A stretch of DNA of 56,007 nucleotides, taken from assembly GCA_002897895.1 (NCBI GenBank), contig BDSY01000025.1, positions 1-56,007 on the forward strand. Reading direction: 5' to 3'. The stretch is from a bacterium BMS3Abin06. GTDB lineage: Bacteria; Nitrospirota; Thermodesulfovibrionia; UBA6902. Position numbers and translations under genes: made by a program. Below the pieces are notes generated by a model. That model saw nothing but the letters and a program-made list of their open reading frames with translations, had not been told where the DNA came from and searched no databases. Of this stretch, positions 8,957 to 19,088 are shown piece after piece (position 1 is the first letter of the stretch; every line of letters begins with the position of its first letter).

Positions 8957-9922
8957 TCATAATAGTTTTATTAACCCGGTAAATATGATATTCGCCAATG
9001 CCAATGGGATAAAGAGCTTCCAGCCCAGTCCCATAAGCTGATCATATCTGTATCTTGGAAGCGTTGCCCTTATCCAGAAATAGAAGAAGATAAATCCATA
9101 AATCTTCAACAAGAACCAGACAACCCCGGGAATACTCGCTAAAAACCAGACATCAGGCCCTTTCCAGCCGCCAAAAAAACATACGGTAGCTACAGCCGAC
9201 ATAGCAAACATGCCTGCATACTCGGCCATGAAAAAGAGTCCATAACGGAAGCCGCTGTATTCAGTAGCGTAGCCGGCAACAAGTTCGGTTTCAGCTTCAG
9301 GCAAATCAAAAGGCGTCCTGTTGGTCTCAGCTACCGCAGCCATGAGAAATACAAAAAAAGCCACTGGCTGAGAAACGATAAACCAGGTTTGCGACTGCGC
9401 ATTTACAATATCGGTAAGATTTGCACTGCCGGAAAGCATCATAACACCGACAAGGCTCATACCCATTGCAATTTCATAACTTATAACCTGTGCCGAAGAT
9501 CTCAATCCGCCCAGAAAGGAATACTTTGAATTGGATGCCCATCCGCCGAGAATGATACTGTATGAACCTATTGAAGACAATGCCAGAAGGTATAAAATCC
9601 CGATATTAATATTGGCAAGGGAGAAACCTTCCCACATGGGTATTACGGCAAACGAGGCAATTGCCGCTATAACGCCGATAACCGGCGCAATATAGAATAC
9701 AGGTTTATCCGCACTCGAAGGGATAATATCCTCTTTGAAGAAAAGTTTTATTCCGTCTGCAATGGGCTGTAAAAGGCCGTGCCAGCCTACTCTCATGGGA
9801 CCTAATCTCGCCTGCATATGTCCTATAACCTTGCGTTCAAAGTATACAACATAGGCCACATGAAGCATGACTACGTTGACTACAATAAATACCTTTAAAA
9901 CTGTCCAGAGAGTTTCAGGCAT
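8957..9922 (-). CDS. nuoH: NADH-quinone oxidoreductase subunit H
   Basis: A 321-residue eight-helix subunit that forms the quinone-binding chamber with NuoB and NuoD. Signatures: YFERKVIGHMQARLGPMRVG (conserved Glu and Arg), the loop AETNRTPFDLPEAETELVAG, and RATLPRYRYDQLMGLGWK near the C terminus. Full length. The start ATG at 9922 lies 5 bases from the end of nuoG. Confidence 0.96.
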   Translation of the reverse strand: MPETLWTVLKVFIVVNVVMLHVAYVVYFERKVIGHMQARLGPMRVGWHGLLQPIADGIKLFFKEDIIPSSADKPVFYIAPVIGVIAAIASFAVIPMWEGFSLANINIGILYLLALSSIGSYSIILGGWASNSKYSFLGGLRSSAQVISYEIAMGMSLVGVMMLSGSANLTDIVNAQSQTWFIVSQPVAFFVFLMAAVAETNRTPFDLPEAETELVAGYATEYSGFRYGLFFMAEYAGMFAMSAVATVCFFGGWKGPDVWFLASIPGVVWFLLKIYGFIFFYFWIRATLPRYRYDQLMGLGWKLFIPLALANIIFTGLIKLL

Positions 9923-9927
9923 ATATT

Positions 9928-12492
9928 TTATCCTTTTTGGATCTCCACCTCACACCCCTCTATACCGGGTGCTTTTGTAACCGGGTCAAGTTTGTATGTT
10001 AACAGGCTGAACACTCCTCTTCCCTCAAAATTATTGCTCAACAAAACCCTGTTGTCTTTTATCGACTCATCAATTGAGACTGATACCTCGCTGCTGCCGG
10101 TTGATGTTGAAACCTTAACCCTGTCTCCATCCTGCATTCCCAGCTTTTCAGCCGCAGCGCCGCTTATTTTGAGGGTCGGCTCAGGACAGATTTTCATAAG
10201 CGCCTGAGACCTTCTTGAGAGAGTACCCGAATGAAACAGCGGCTTCTCAAGGGCAAGGTAAAAATCCGAGCCATAGTTGCCTGCTGATTCAGCCATTGCA
10301 GGCAATTCATGAATTTCCCCTCTCAGCGGCTCTCCGTGATAGGGCCATAAACAGTTTCCTTTGGCTATCTCCCTGTAAGAGAGGTCCCGGTAAAGAGGTG
10401 AAACCTCTGCAATTTCATCCATTATATCTTCTACCTCCGAGTAAGCCATTTTATATCCCATCTTACCGGAGACCTCTGAGATTATTTTCCAGTCTTCCAT
10501 TCCCGACGATGCATTTACTGCCTTTTTCTGGAGCTGAATTCTCCGCTCAAGGTTTGTATACGTGCCGGATTTCTCGCTCCATCCAAGAGCGGGCAGCACT
10601 ACATCCGCAATTTCCGCAGTCTCTGTAAGGAATATATCCTGGACAACGAGAAAATCGAGAGAGCCCAGGGCGTCTTTTATAAAAGGCCCGTCGGGCAGGT
10701 TAAATACAGGGTTTTCACCCATTATATATAACGCCTTTATATCGTTGTTCCTGGCGCCTTCAATTATTTCCAGCAGGGTTACGCCGTCTTTATCCGGTAT
10801 AGAGCCCCCCCATGCAGTTTCAAATTTCGTCTTGAAGTCATGAATATTCAGCGGCCTTCCTCCAGGCAGCATGTCGGGTACACATCCAACATCAATAAGT
10901 CCCTGTTCATTGGGTCTGTCCGACAGGAGATAAAGCCGTGCTTCGAGCAAATAGGTAAGCCCTGCCACAGCAAATATAGCCCGGTGTCCATTAGCACGCT
11001 GCACCAGATCCATGCCGAAAACAATGGAAGTAGAAGGGCTGTCCAGAAGCGCATACTTAAGTTCTTCAAGGCCATCGAGACTCATCTTCTCTGAATATTT
11101 TTCAGAGAGTGCGCGGATACCCTGATCTATGTCAAGTTTTTCTCCACGCACGCCTTTAACCCTGGATACACCGGCCAAAAGTTCTTCAAGGGCATCAACG
11201 TCTTTAAACACAGGAGGTATTACCTGCACATTCTTAAATCTATCAAGTCCCTTTGCATTGCCGAGGACAATAATTTTCGCTCCACGTCTTGAGGCCTCCC
11301 TTATAGAAAGCCCGAGTATGGGGTTGACAGATGTGGGGTCACCGCCGACCACAAAAATCACTTCTGAATTTTTAAGGCCTTCTATAATGTTCGCGGTTAT
11401 CCCCTGGCCCAGGAGTGCTTCAAAAAATTTCTGTGCTGCTGCAAATCCGGTCCTCGAAACCGAATCAATATTATTTGAGCCGCATACCATGCGCATAAAT
11501 TTCTGGAATGCGTAATTATCCTCATTTGAGCACCGGGGTGATGCAATACCGGCAATGGCGGAACCGCCCTCCCCTTTTTTAATCTCTGATAATTTTTCAG
11601 CCACCAGGTTTAATGCCTCGCTCCACGTGCTCTCCTCAAGTCTGCCGTTCTTCTTCACAAGAGGCGTCTTCAGTCTTTCCCGGCTATTTATGTATTCATA
11701 GCCGAACCGGCCTCTTGAACACAAAAGTCCTTTGTTTACTCCAAGTCCCATTTCAGGTATTACCCGTTTAATGGAGTCGTCCCTGACCTGCACAACCAGA
11801 GAACACCCGACGCCGCAGTATGAACAAATGGTCTCTACCTCTTTATCCACCTGCCACGGCCTGAAGCTGTGAATATACAGACGGCTGAGTATAGCGCCGA
11901 CAGGACAGACTGTAAGGCAGTTGCCGCAATACTCACAATTAAAAGAGGCGGAAGAAAAAGGTTCCATCCTTGAACGATCCCCTCGCCCGATGATCGTGAT
12001 GGCGGATGCCCCCTGTACATCATTGCACATTCTCACGCACCTTGTACAAACAACACATCTTTCCATATTCCTTGCCAGTATCTGGTCCTTGTGGCTTTCG
12101 GGAACCTTTCTTTTTTCCTCTTTATATCTTCCGACAGTCGGACCATATTTATTGACAAGGTCCTGCAATTCACATTCTCCTGCCTTGTCGCAGTAAGGGC
12201 AATCCAGCGGATGATTGATAAGCAGAAATTCCAGTATTCCGCGGCGTACCTTGGAAATAACTTCGGATTCGGTGGTTACGACCATGCCGTCCGCAGCCAT
12301 CAGGGTGCATGCACTCTGTAATCTCGGCATCCTCTCAACTTCGACCACACAGAGCCTGCAGCCGCCATATGGTTTGAGCGCCTCATGATAACAGAGCGTC
12401 GGGATTTTTATACCTGCCTGCCTCGCGGCTTCGAGTATGGAAACCGGCTTATCCAGAGTTACTTCTTTTTCATTAATAGTCAGCGTTATCAT
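9928..12492 (-). CDS. nuoG: NADH-quinone oxidoreductase subunit G
   Basis: An 854-residue peripheral subunit. The N-terminal [2Fe-2S] domain has C34, C45, C48 and C62; H94/C98/C101/C107 is the His-liganded cluster N5; further [4Fe-4S] motifs CVVCTRCVRMC and CEYCGNCLTVC follow, then CSYCGVGC, the ligand set of cluster N7. The C-terminal half is the molybdopterin oxidoreductase fold, which is structural in complex I. The last 100 residues are a molydopterin-binding beta-barrel domain. It has an unusually close paralogue at 26131-28593 with Fe-S ligand spacing identical over the first 110 residues. Confidence 0.95.
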   Translation of the reverse strand: MITLTINEKEVTLDKPVSILEAARQAGIKIPTLCYHEALKPYGGCRLCVVEVERMPRLQSACTLMAADGMVVTTESEVISKVRRGILEFLLINHPLDCPYCDKAGECELQDLVNKYGPTVGRYKEEKRKVPESHKDQILARNMERCVVCTRCVRMCNDVQGASAITIIGRGDRSRMEPFSSASFNCEYCGNCLTVCPVGAILSRLYIHSFRPWQVDKEVETICSYCGVGCSLVVQVRDDSIKRVIPEMGLGVNKGLLCSRGRFGYEYINSRERLKTPLVKKNGRLEESTWSEALNLVAEKLSEIKKGEGGSAIAGIASPRCSNEDNYAFQKFMRMVCGSNNIDSVSRTGFAAAQKFFEALLGQGITANIIEGLKNSEVIFVVGGDPTSVNPILGLSIREASRRGAKIIVLGNAKGLDRFKNVQVIPPVFKDVDALEELLAGVSRVKGVRGEKLDIDQGIRALSEKYSEKMSLDGLEELKYALLDSPSTSIVFGMDLVQRANGHRAIFAVAGLTYLLEARLYLLSDRPNEQGLIDVGCVPDMLPGGRPLNIHDFKTKFETAWGGSIPDKDGVTLLEIIEGARNNDIKALYIMGENPVFNLPDGPFIKDALGSLDFLVVQDIFLTETAEIADVVLPALGWSEKSGTYTNLERRIQLQKKAVNASSGMEDWKIISEVSGKMGYKMAYSEVEDIMDEIAEVSPLYRDLSYREIAKGNCLWPYHGEPLRGEIHELPAMAESAGNYGSDFYLALEKPLFHSGTLSRRSQALMKICPEPTLKISGAAAEKLGMQDGDRVKVSTSTGSSEVSVSIDESIKDNRVLLSNNFEGRGVFSLLTYKLDPVTKAPGIEGCEVEIQKG

Positions 12493-12511
12493 AACTTTAT
12501 AAAGCTTAGAG

Positions 12512-13780
12512 CTAATAGCTGTCAGCTAAACTGCATTTCTTATTTTTAATATGCTCTTCAAATTCATCACGAAAGTGTTTTATCATCGCCGTCACCACGC
12601 CGGCTGCACCGTCACCCAGCGGACAGAAAGTCTTTCCGGACATATTCCCTGCTATATCCAGCAGAAGCTCAATATCTCCTTCCGTTCCTTTTCCGCTTTC
12701 CATTCTCTCAAGAATCTTTCTCAGCCAGTCCGTGCCTTCCCTGCACGGAACGCACTTGCCGCAGGATTCATGTTCAAAGAATTTTAACGCCCTGTGAGTA
12801 ACCTTAACCATGCATACGGAATCATCCATCACTATTACGGCCCCGGATCCGAGCATGCTGCCTGCCTTGGGCATTGAAACAAAATCCATTGCACAGTCTA
12901 TACTGTCAGGAGGAAGAACGGGTGTAGAAATGCCGCCAGGAATTACTGCCTTTAATTTTGCGTTGTTTTTAATTCCTCCTGCATGATTATAAATAATATC
13001 CTTAAGACTTATGCCCATCGGCAGCTCATACACCCCCGGTCTCTCGACATGGCCGCTTATGCTGAACAATTTGGGGCCCGGACACTCATTGCTGCCGATT
13101 TTGGAATAAGCCTCGCCGCCGATTTCGATAATGTATGGAAGATTGGAAAGGGTCTCAACATTATTAACAATAGTCGGCATGCTCCAGGCACCGACATTCA
13201 CAGGAAAAGGGGGTTTGTTTCTTGGCTGCCCCTTCTTGCCTTCGATAGATTCAATCAGTGCGGTTTCCTCACCACAGATATATGCCCCTGCCCCCTGGTG
13301 CACTGAAAGATGGAACTTAACCCCCTTGCCCAGGATGTTGTCCCCAAGATAATTTTTCTCATATGCCTGCTTTATCGCTCCATTAAGAATATCGTTTGCA
13401 TCAGGATATTCGCCCCTGAGATAAATGTATCCGAATTCGGATCCAAGTGCATACCCTGATATGAGCATGCCTTCAATTAATAAATGAGGATTCTTTTCCA
13501 GAATCGGCCTGTCCTTGAATGTACCGGGTTCGCCCTCATCAGCATTGCATATCAAATATTTCGGGAATTTCGGGTCAGCCATGGCGAACTTCCATTTCAT
13601 TGCCGTTGGAAAACCGGCGCCGCCCCTTCCCCTGAGCCCCGAGTTTTTGACTTCCTCCACAACATCCTTCGGCTCGATTCCGAGGGCCTTTGAGAGGCTC
13701 TTATATCCCCCGGCTTTAAGATATTCATTAATATCAGCTGAATCGGGGTTTTCTATGTTTTTGAGTAAAAATTTTTCCAT
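12512..13780 (-). CDS. nuoF: NADH-quinone oxidoreductase subunit F (NADH/FMN site)
   Basis: A 422-residue NADH-binding flavoprotein. Visible motifs are GRGGAGFPTAMKWKF (NADH/FMN glycine-rich loop), GEETALIESIEGKKGQPR (FMN contacts), an SLBB region, and the N3 [4Fe-4S] ligands SCGKCVPC with a distal CPLG. It accepts hydride from NADH and passes electrons to NuoE and NuoG. Unlike the paralogue at 24281-26134 it has no N-terminal thioredoxin-like ferredoxin and no C-terminal 2x[4Fe-4S] domain, as expected for a true complex I subunit. Confidence 0.96.
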   Translation of the reverse strand: MEKFLLKNIENPDSADINEYLKAGGYKSLSKALGIEPKDVVEEVKNSGLRGRGGAGFPTAMKWKFAMADPKFPKYLICNADEGEPGTFKDRPILEKNPHLLIEGMLISGYALGSEFGYIYLRGEYPDANDILNGAIKQAYEKNYLGDNILGKGVKFHLSVHQGAGAYICGEETALIESIEGKKGQPRNKPPFPVNVGAWSMPTIVNNVETLSNLPYIIEIGGEAYSKIGSNECPGPKLFSISGHVERPGVYELPMGISLKDIIYNHAGGIKNNAKLKAVIPGGISTPVLPPDSIDCAMDFVSMPKAGSMLGSGAVIVMDDSVCMVKVTHRALKFFEHESCGKCVPCREGTDWLRKILERMESGKGTEGDIELLLDIAGNMSGKTFCPLGDGAAGVVTAMIKHFRDEFEEHIKNKKCSLADSY

Positions 13781-13807
13781 TATTAAAGTTTATTTTAAAA
13801 TAGGATC

Positions 13808-14272
13808 CTATTTGTATTTATCTAATATCTCTTCTATCCTCTTCTCCGAAAGATTGTCATGAAAATCCGTATTCACAAGCATGGCCGGCGCTGTGCCGCA
13901 TGCGCCTATACATTCCATGATTACAAGGGAAAACCTGTTGTCCCGGCTCGTCCCGTTGGGCTGCACATCATACTTGGTTCCCAGAAAATCCACTAATTTT
14001 TCCGCTCCCAGGATCATGCATGATATGTTTGTGCACAACTGGATCAGATGCCGCCCCACAGGTTTGTGTTTATACATTGCATAAAAAGACGCGGTTCCCC
14101 TGACCCTGGCCTCAGGCACATTCAATGCCTTTGATACAGACTCCATAGCTTCGCGGCTCAACCAGCCGAATTCGCGCTGAGCTATATATAATGAAGGCAA
14201 AAGAGCACTCCTGCGGTCAGGATATCTGGCCTTTATCTCTTCAATCTCTTTTAATACGGTTTCGTTAAACAT
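13808..14272 (-). CDS. nuoE: NADH-quinone oxidoreductase subunit E ([2Fe-2S])
   Basis: A 154-residue thioredoxin-fold subunit carrying cluster N1a. Ligands CTNISC and CIGAC give the family spacing C-x4-C and C-x3-C. The N-terminal helical bundle (ERRSALLPSLYIAQREFGWL in related form) is present. This is the stand-alone complex I version; a second NuoE domain is fused to a receiver domain at 22983-23855. Confidence 0.95.
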   Translation of the reverse strand: MFNETVLKEIEEIKARYPDRRSALLPSLYIAQREFGWLSREAMESVSKALNVPEARVRGTASFYAMYKHKPVGRHLIQLCTNISCMILGAEKLVDFLGTKYDVQPNGTSRDNRFSLVIMECIGACGTAPAMLVNTDFHDNLSEKRIEEILDKYK

Positions 14273-14307
14273 ATTTTTTTAAATTAGCCGACAGCTATCA
14301 GCTTTTT

Positions 14308-15513
14308 TTACCTGTCGCATTCTCCTAAAACTATATCTATACTTCCGATATTAGCGATTATATCTGCGACAAATTCACCCTCACAAAGCCTGGGCAGAGC
14401 CGACACATGAACAAAGGACGGAGATCTTACCCTCATTCTGTATGGTTTTCCTGTTCCGTCACTTACAAAGAAAAATCCCAGCTCTCCCTTGGGAACTTCA
14501 GTTGAAACATAAAGCTCCCCTTCAGGCGCAGTCTGAGGACCCTTGGTAATAAGCACAAAATGATGAATGAGATGCTCCATGTCGGTGAGCACTTTGTCTT
14601 TAGCAGGCAAAGTAAATTTCGGGGCATCCGCCATTATTGGACCTTGAGGTATTTGTTCAATACATTGTCTTATAATTGACGTGCTCTGGCCGAACTCGTC
14701 CATTCTGACCCGGTAACGGTCATATATATCGCCGTTCTTGCCTGTGCAGACTTCCCATTTAACCTTATCGTAAACCCCGTACGACGTCACTTTTCTCACA
14801 TCGTATGGAACACCGGAACCTCTGAGTGTGGGGCCGCTTAAACCCCAGTTGATAGCCTCTTCTGCGGAAATAACGCCTATCCCTTTGGTCCGCCGCAGCC
14901 ATATGCGGTTTTTGTTTATAAGGGTTTCATACTGCTCCACCCTCATGGGGAATTCATCTGTGAACGCGTATAAATCCTCAAGCCATTGAGCATCAACATC
15001 GTTTTTCAAACCGCCTATTCTCGGATAACTCACTGTAAGTCTCGCACCGCAGAGTCTTTCAAATAAATCCAGAATCTTTTCTCTTTCCCTGAAGCAGTAA
15101 AGGAAGACAGTCATTGCTCCGATATCGAGGGCATGAGTCGCAAGCCAGAGCAGGTGATTTACTATACGGGACAGCTCCCCAACAATGGTTCTGATATATT
15201 CGGTCCTCTCAGGAAGCTCGATATCAAAGAGCTTCTCCACCGCAACACAGTAACCGAGGTTATTGGACATTGCAGAAATATAATCAAGGCGGTCGGTAAG
15301 CGGCAATATCTGCATATAGTTTCTGTTCTCTGCAAGCTTCTCAACTCCCCTGTGGAGATAACCGACATAGGGGGTGCACTTAACAATGGTCTCACCGTTA
15401 AGATCAAGAACAAGCCTCAAAACACCATGAGTCGCAGGATGCTGAGGCCCCATATTAAGTGTCAGCTCTTTTGTCGCTATGGCGGGATTGTTGTCTGAAT
15501 TTGAGTTATTCAT
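14308..15513 (-). CDS. nuoD: NADH-quinone oxidoreductase subunit D
   Basis: A 401-residue 49-kDa-type subunit that shapes the quinone site. Conserved N-terminal stretch [19 protein letters not shown] with the quinone-contacting His, then [17 protein letters not shown] and the C-terminal VLGECDR ending where the [NiFe]-hydrogenase ligand would be. NuoC and NuoD are separate genes here, not fused as in enterobacteria. Confidence 0.96.
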   Translation of the reverse strand: MNNSNSDNNPAIATKELTLNMGPQHPATHGVLRLVLDLNGETIVKCTPYVGYLHRGVEKLAENRNYMQILPLTDRLDYISAMSNNLGYCVAVEKLFDIELPERTEYIRTIVGELSRIVNHLLWLATHALDIGAMTVFLYCFREREKILDLFERLCGARLTVSYPRIGGLKNDVDAQWLEDLYAFTDEFPMRVEQYETLINKNRIWLRRTKGIGVISAEEAINWGLSGPTLRGSGVPYDVRKVTSYGVYDKVKWEVCTGKNGDIYDRYRVRMDEFGQSTSIIRQCIEQIPQGPIMADAPKFTLPAKDKVLTDMEHLIHHFVLITKGPQTAPEGELYVSTEVPKGELGFFFVSDGTGKPYRMRVRSPSFVHVSALPRLCEGEFVADIIANIGSIDIVLGECDR

Positions 15514-15608
15514 GATAGAAATACAAAATATATATAATTTTTATTCAGGGCTTCAGGAATTAATTAATTCTTCAATATTTTTATTTTGTTTAAATTCGTT
15601 TTAAATAT

Positions 15609-16139
15609 TTATCTGATATTCCACTCATCATCATGACTGTGCAGATCTTTCAGTTCTTCAAAACCTCTATATTCAGAGTCATCCGGCCCTTTCAGTGGAT
15701 AATCTTTTCTTAACGGATATCCTTCCCAGTCCTCGGGCATGAGAATCCGTCTTAAGTCAGGGTGATTGTTAAATACAATGCCATACATATCACATGCTTC
15801 TCTCTCATGCCAGTTTGCACCGTTCCATATCGGCACAACGCTGTCAACATCCGGGGCATCCCCGGGTATCAATGCCTTGATTACAAGGCGGTGTTTATAT
15901 TTCATGGAGTAAAGGTTGTAAACTACCTCATAACGATACTGGTTATCAGGGTAATCAACTCCGCACAAATCCGCAAGATAATCCATATGGATGTCAGGAT
16001 CATCATGAAGGTAACGGCAGATGTCGACAATCTTCTCCCTGTTAACGCTGACAAAAACCTGATCCCTGAATTCCGTCACCTGAACAATCTCACTTAAAAA
16101 TTTATCCTTTAGTCTGTTGACTATCTCCAGGGGCTCCAT
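15609..16139 (-). CDS. nuoC: NADH-quinone oxidoreductase subunit C
   Basis: A 176-residue 30-kDa-type structural subunit of the peripheral arm. The family signature [20 protein letters not shown] with the following [20 protein letters not shown] is complete. The gene overlaps the end of nuoB by 19 bases. A 95-base AT-rich gap with no recognisable feature separates it from nuoD. Confidence 0.95.
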   Translation of the reverse strand: MEPLEIVNRLKDKFLSEIVQVTEFRDQVFVSVNREKIVDICRYLHDDPDIHMDYLADLCGVDYPDNQYRYEVVYNLYSMKYKHRLVIKALIPGDAPDVDSVVPIWNGANWHEREACDMYGIVFNNHPDLRRILMPEDWEGYPLRKDYPLKGPDDSEYRGFEELKDLHSHDDEWNIR

Positions 16140-16663
16140 CTGAAATATTCCTTTTCTATTTTTTCCTGAAGTTTCATTACACCTTCCATCAGGGCTTCAG
16201 GTCTGGGGGGACATCCGGGGACATATACATCAACAGGCAGAAATGAATCACATCCCTGGACAACCGAATATGTATCAAATATTCCTCCGGAACATGCGCA
16301 ACTGCCCATGGCAATTACATATCTCGGCTCCGGCATCTGGTCATAAACCCTTCGTACAACAGGGGCCATTTTTTTTGTTACAGTACCCGCTATAATAATC
16401 ACATCCGATTGTCTCGGTGATGCACGGAATATAACCCCGAAACGGTCAAAGTCATAGTGGCTTGAACCTGTAGCCATCATTTCAATCGCACAGCACGCAA
16501 GCCCGAAGGTCATGGGCCAGAGAGAGTTTTTCCTCCCCCAGTTAACAACCTTGTCAAGTGAAGTGATAAACGTATTTGCGCCTGGAATTACCTTTGTTCC
16601 CTCTTCAACCTCTACCAGTTCCGGGCTTTGTATCCCGCCCTCTATATTCCGGCTTTTGTTCAT
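16121..16663 (-). CDS. nuoB: NADH-quinone oxidoreductase subunit B ([4Fe-4S] N2)
   Basis: A 180-residue subunit carrying terminal cluster N2 next to the quinone site. The adjacent-cysteine motif [11 protein letters not shown] is present, with further ligands in [13 protein letters not shown] and [14 protein letters not shown]. The start codon overlaps the nuoA stop by four bases. The C terminus extends a little past the usual end and overlaps nuoC. Confidence 0.96.
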   Translation of the reverse strand: MNKSRNIEGGIQSPELVEVEEGTKVIPGANTFITSLDKVVNWGRKNSLWPMTFGLACCAIEMMATGSSHYDFDRFGVIFRASPRQSDVIIIAGTVTKKMAPVVRRVYDQMPEPRYVIAMGSCACSGGIFDTYSVVQGCDSFLPVDVYVPGCPPRPEALMEGVMKLQEKIEKEYFRWSPWR

Positions 16664-17031
16664 TCCCAGTTAAAGGCTCCTTTCTTCCAGACATATATGT
16701 AACCGATCAGGAGAATAAATATGAACAGCATCATTTCCACAAAACCGAATATCCCTAACTTGTCATATGCTACCGCCCACGGATAGAGAAATACAGCCTC
16801 AACGTCAAACACAACAAAGAGCATGGCAATTATATAGAATTTGACGGAAAACTTATATCTCGGTTCACCGACAGGCGGGTTACCGGATTCATAGGGATAG
16901 AGTTTCTGAACATAGGGTCTCCGCGGTCTGACAAGAAGCCCCGCAACTAAAGCGCCGAGTCCGATCAATGCGGCAAATAAAAAAATTATGGCAACCGGCA
17001 AGTATTCTGATGGAATATATGTTCCAGGCAT
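16660..17031 (-). CDS. nuoA: NADH-quinone oxidoreductase subunit A
   Basis: A 123-residue three-helix membrane subunit (ND3 family). The loop [20 protein letters not shown], which normally carries a conserved Cys/Glu region near the quinone site, and [13 protein letters not shown] are recognisable. It is the first gene of the operon. The only good promoter places its -10 box 6 bases before the ATG, so the mRNA would start at or within a base or two of the start codon. Confidence 0.95.
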   Translation of the reverse strand: MPGTYIPSEYLPVAIIFLFAALIGLGALVAGLLVRPRRPYVQKLYPYESGNPPVGEPRYKFSVKFYIIAMLFVVFDVEAVFLYPWAVAYDKLGIFGFVEMMLFIFILLIGYIYVWKKGAFNWE

Positions 17032-17037
17032 TTAGCT

Positions 17038-17067
17038 TTTATACACAAAAGCAACTGCAACTGTCAA
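17038..17067 (-). promoter_or_regulatory. Sigma-70-type promoter of the nuo operon, apparently leaderless
   Basis: On the minus strand TTGACA (17067-17062), an 18-base spacer and TATAAA (17043-17038) precede the nuoA ATG at 17031-17029. A start point about 7 bases after the -10 box coincides with the A of the ATG. No Shine-Dalgarno sequence is available. This is an inference from consensus matching. Confidence 0.6.
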
Positions 17068-17223
17068 TGAATATTAGTCTTGCTTATCCTTAGTTTTAAC
17101 TTATTTATCGGGCAAAAAAAGCGGATGGCCGCTGAGAAAAATAATTGCCATGCTATTATTCGTTATCAGTCATATGGTTATCCGGATAATCAGACAACAG
17201 ACCTCTATATTTTCAGACACTCA

Positions 17224-17411
17224 AAATAATGTAATAGTTCACTGGTATCTTATGATACCACGTGAAGAAGTCAGGAGTCAGAATCCAGAATGAAAAGAGA
17301 AAAAGCTAAAGAGATTGAGGATTTGATAGTCTGTCAAAAAGCGCATGTTAGAGGCATATTCCAAAGCAATTCTGGCTCCTGGCTACTGGCTCCTGACTCC
17401 TGATAGTTGAA
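17224..17411. repeat. MITE-like element, copy 1, with a four-helix-bundle gene fragment
   Basis: The left end AATGTAATAGTTCAC followed by the near-palindrome GGTATCTTATGATACC and GTGAAGAAGTCAGGAGTCAG matches the left end of the element at 38160-38408. An ATG at 17290 opens a short reading frame starting MKREKAKEIEDLIVCQKAHV, which resembles the start of four-helix-bundle (23S intervening-sequence, S23-like) proteins, but it degenerates after 20 residues. The right side repeats CTCCTGACTCCTG in inverted form. No matching right terminal repeat is seen, so this copy is probably truncated. Confidence 0.6.
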
Positions 17412-17428
17412 ATCTCCTCATTTTTTTC

Positions 17429-17457
17429 TTTAAAAAAAAACATACTCCTCTTATAAT
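17429..17457 (+). promoter_or_regulatory. Candidate promoter of the kinase/redox cluster
   Basis: TTTAAA (17429-17434), a 17-base spacer and a perfect TATAAT (17452-17457) precede the ATG at 17466 by 8 bases. As at nuoA, transcription would begin within a base or two of the start codon. The -35 match is weak (4 of 6). Confidence 0.5.
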
Positions 17458-17465
17458 ACTGGATT

Positions 17466-19088
17466 ATGAAGAACATCTTCAGCCATCCTGAAAAATCCAT
17501 TGCTGCAAAACTGATCATTGCCATCGGCCTGCTGATGATCGTGGTGAGTTTCATCTTCTGGTATGCCATCCTGAAAAAGCAGGAAAAAGACGTAATGTCA
17601 ATCGCCTTAAAGTACGGCAACTCTTTTGTAGATTTTACAAAACAGAGTCTTCGCCAGAGCATGCTTACTTTCCAGCCTGAAGAAACACAGAATGTGCTCG
17701 AAAACCTGGGCACTCCTGAAGGCGTTCAAAGAGTAAGGATATACAACCATAAAGGGACTGTACTCTTTGGTTCGGATAAAAAAACCATCGGTAAACCTGT
17801 TGACAAAAATTCTGTTGCCTGCAAGGGATGCCACGTTGATCCCGAAAAATCTCCGGCGCTCGTACAAAATCCCAAAAAATGGGCTGTCTACAAAAACGGG
17901 CAGGGGTTCACATCACTTAAACTTATTGATGCCATCCCTAATGAACCGGCCTGCTATACGGCAAGCTGCCACGCACATCCTGAAGACCGGAAAATCCTCG
18001 GGTTTGTTGAAGCGACTCTGTCCCTGGCGCTTCTTGACGAAGCCCTGTTCAAACAGGGACTCGCGCTCACGGCTTACGTAATTATTTTTGTCCTGGCTGT
18101 GTCACTTTTTCTCGGCATAATTTTATATAAAATAGTATCCAAACCCGTTAACGAACTTGTTTACGGCATGCAGAAAGTAGCCGGCGGCGATCTTGACTAC
18201 TCTGTGCCGATAAAGTCCATTGATGAAATGGGCGTGCTGGCCAGGACCTTCAATTCCATGAAAAAGGATTTAAAGGCGGCACGGGACCAGAGAGAGAAAT
18301 GGGCGCAGACCCTTGAGGCGGAAATCGCAAAAAAAACAGAAGAGATTCGAAAGACCCATGCCAGCCTGGTACAGACGGAAAAGCTTGCGTCCCTCGGAAG
18401 AATGGCAGCGGGCGTTGCGCATGAAATCAATAACCCCCTGACGGGAGTGGTAACATTTGCGCATTTATTAAAGAAGAAGTTCCCGCCTGACAGCCAGGAA
18501 GCACAGGACATTGATATCATCATTGAACAATCCGAAAGATGCTCAAAGATCATAAAAAACCTTTTGACATTCGCGCGCGCTACACCCTCTGAGAAAGGGA
18601 AGGTAAGTATAAACGATGTATTAAGGCGCACGATATTCATGGTGCAGAACCAGGAGAAATTCCATCATATAAAGTTCAACGTTAACCTGGAAGACTCCCA
18701 GTTTATCATTGTCGGAGATTCATCCCAGTTCCAGCAAATATTCCTCAACATGTTTATAAATGCCGCGGATGCCATGGGCGGGAGAGGGAATATAACCGTT
18801 GCAACGCGCACTATAACGGAAAACAGCAAACCTTATGTTGAAATCGAATTCACGGATGAAGGGACCGGAATAAAAGAAAAAGACCTGCCGAAGCTCTTCG
18901 AACCATTTTTCACTACAAAGCCTGTAGGCAAAGGCACAGGGCTCGGACTATCCGTCAGCCACGGCATAGTAAAACATTTCGGGGGATACATAAAAGTAAA
19001 AAGTGAAGTTGGTAAAGGAACGAGCTTTTTTGTTAGACTACCTTTGCCGGAGAAAAATAATCATGAAAAGAATACTGGTAATAGATGA
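17466..19088 (+). CDS. Membrane sensor histidine kinase with periplasmic c-type haem motifs
   Basis: A 540-residue kinase. TM1 spans about residues 14-36 and TM2 about 183-203. The periplasmic region between them contains CKGCH (C119, C122, H123) and CYTASCH (C163, C168, H169), i.e. one standard and one CX4CH haem attachment motif. HAMP (about 204-256), a coiled coil, HisKA with phospho-acceptor H319 in AAGVAHEINNPLTG, and HATPase with DEGTGI and GTGLGL follow. It probably senses periplasmic redox state or a haem ligand. It heads the cluster and overlaps the next response regulator by 26 bases, which is then its likely partner. Haem binding is inferred from motifs. Confidence 0.9.
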   Translation: MKNIFSHPEKSIAAKLIIAIGLLMIVVSFIFWYAILKKQEKDVMSIALKYGNSFVDFTKQSLRQSMLTFQPEETQNVLENLGTPEGVQRVRIYNHKGTVLFGSDKKTIGKPVDKNSVACKGCHVDPEKSPALVQNPKKWAVYKNGQGFTSLKLIDAIPNEPACYTASCHAHPEDRKILGFVEATLSLALLDEALFKQGLALTAYVIIFVLAVSLFLGIILYKIVSKPVNELVYGMQKVAGGDLDYSVPIKSIDEMGVLARTFNSMKKDLKAARDQREKWAQTLEAEIAKKTEEIRKTHASLVQTEKLASLGRMAAGVAHEINNPLTGVVTFAHLLKKKFPPDSQEAQDIDIIIEQSERCSKIIKNLLTFARATPSEKGKVSINDVLRRTIFMVQNQEKFHHIKFNVNLEDSQFIIVGDSSQFQQIFLNMFINAADAMGGRGNITVATRTITENSKPYVEIEFTDEGTGIKEKDLPKLFEPFFTTKPVGKGTGLGLSVSHGIVKHFGGYIKVKSEVGKGTSFFVRLPLPEKNNHEKNTGNR

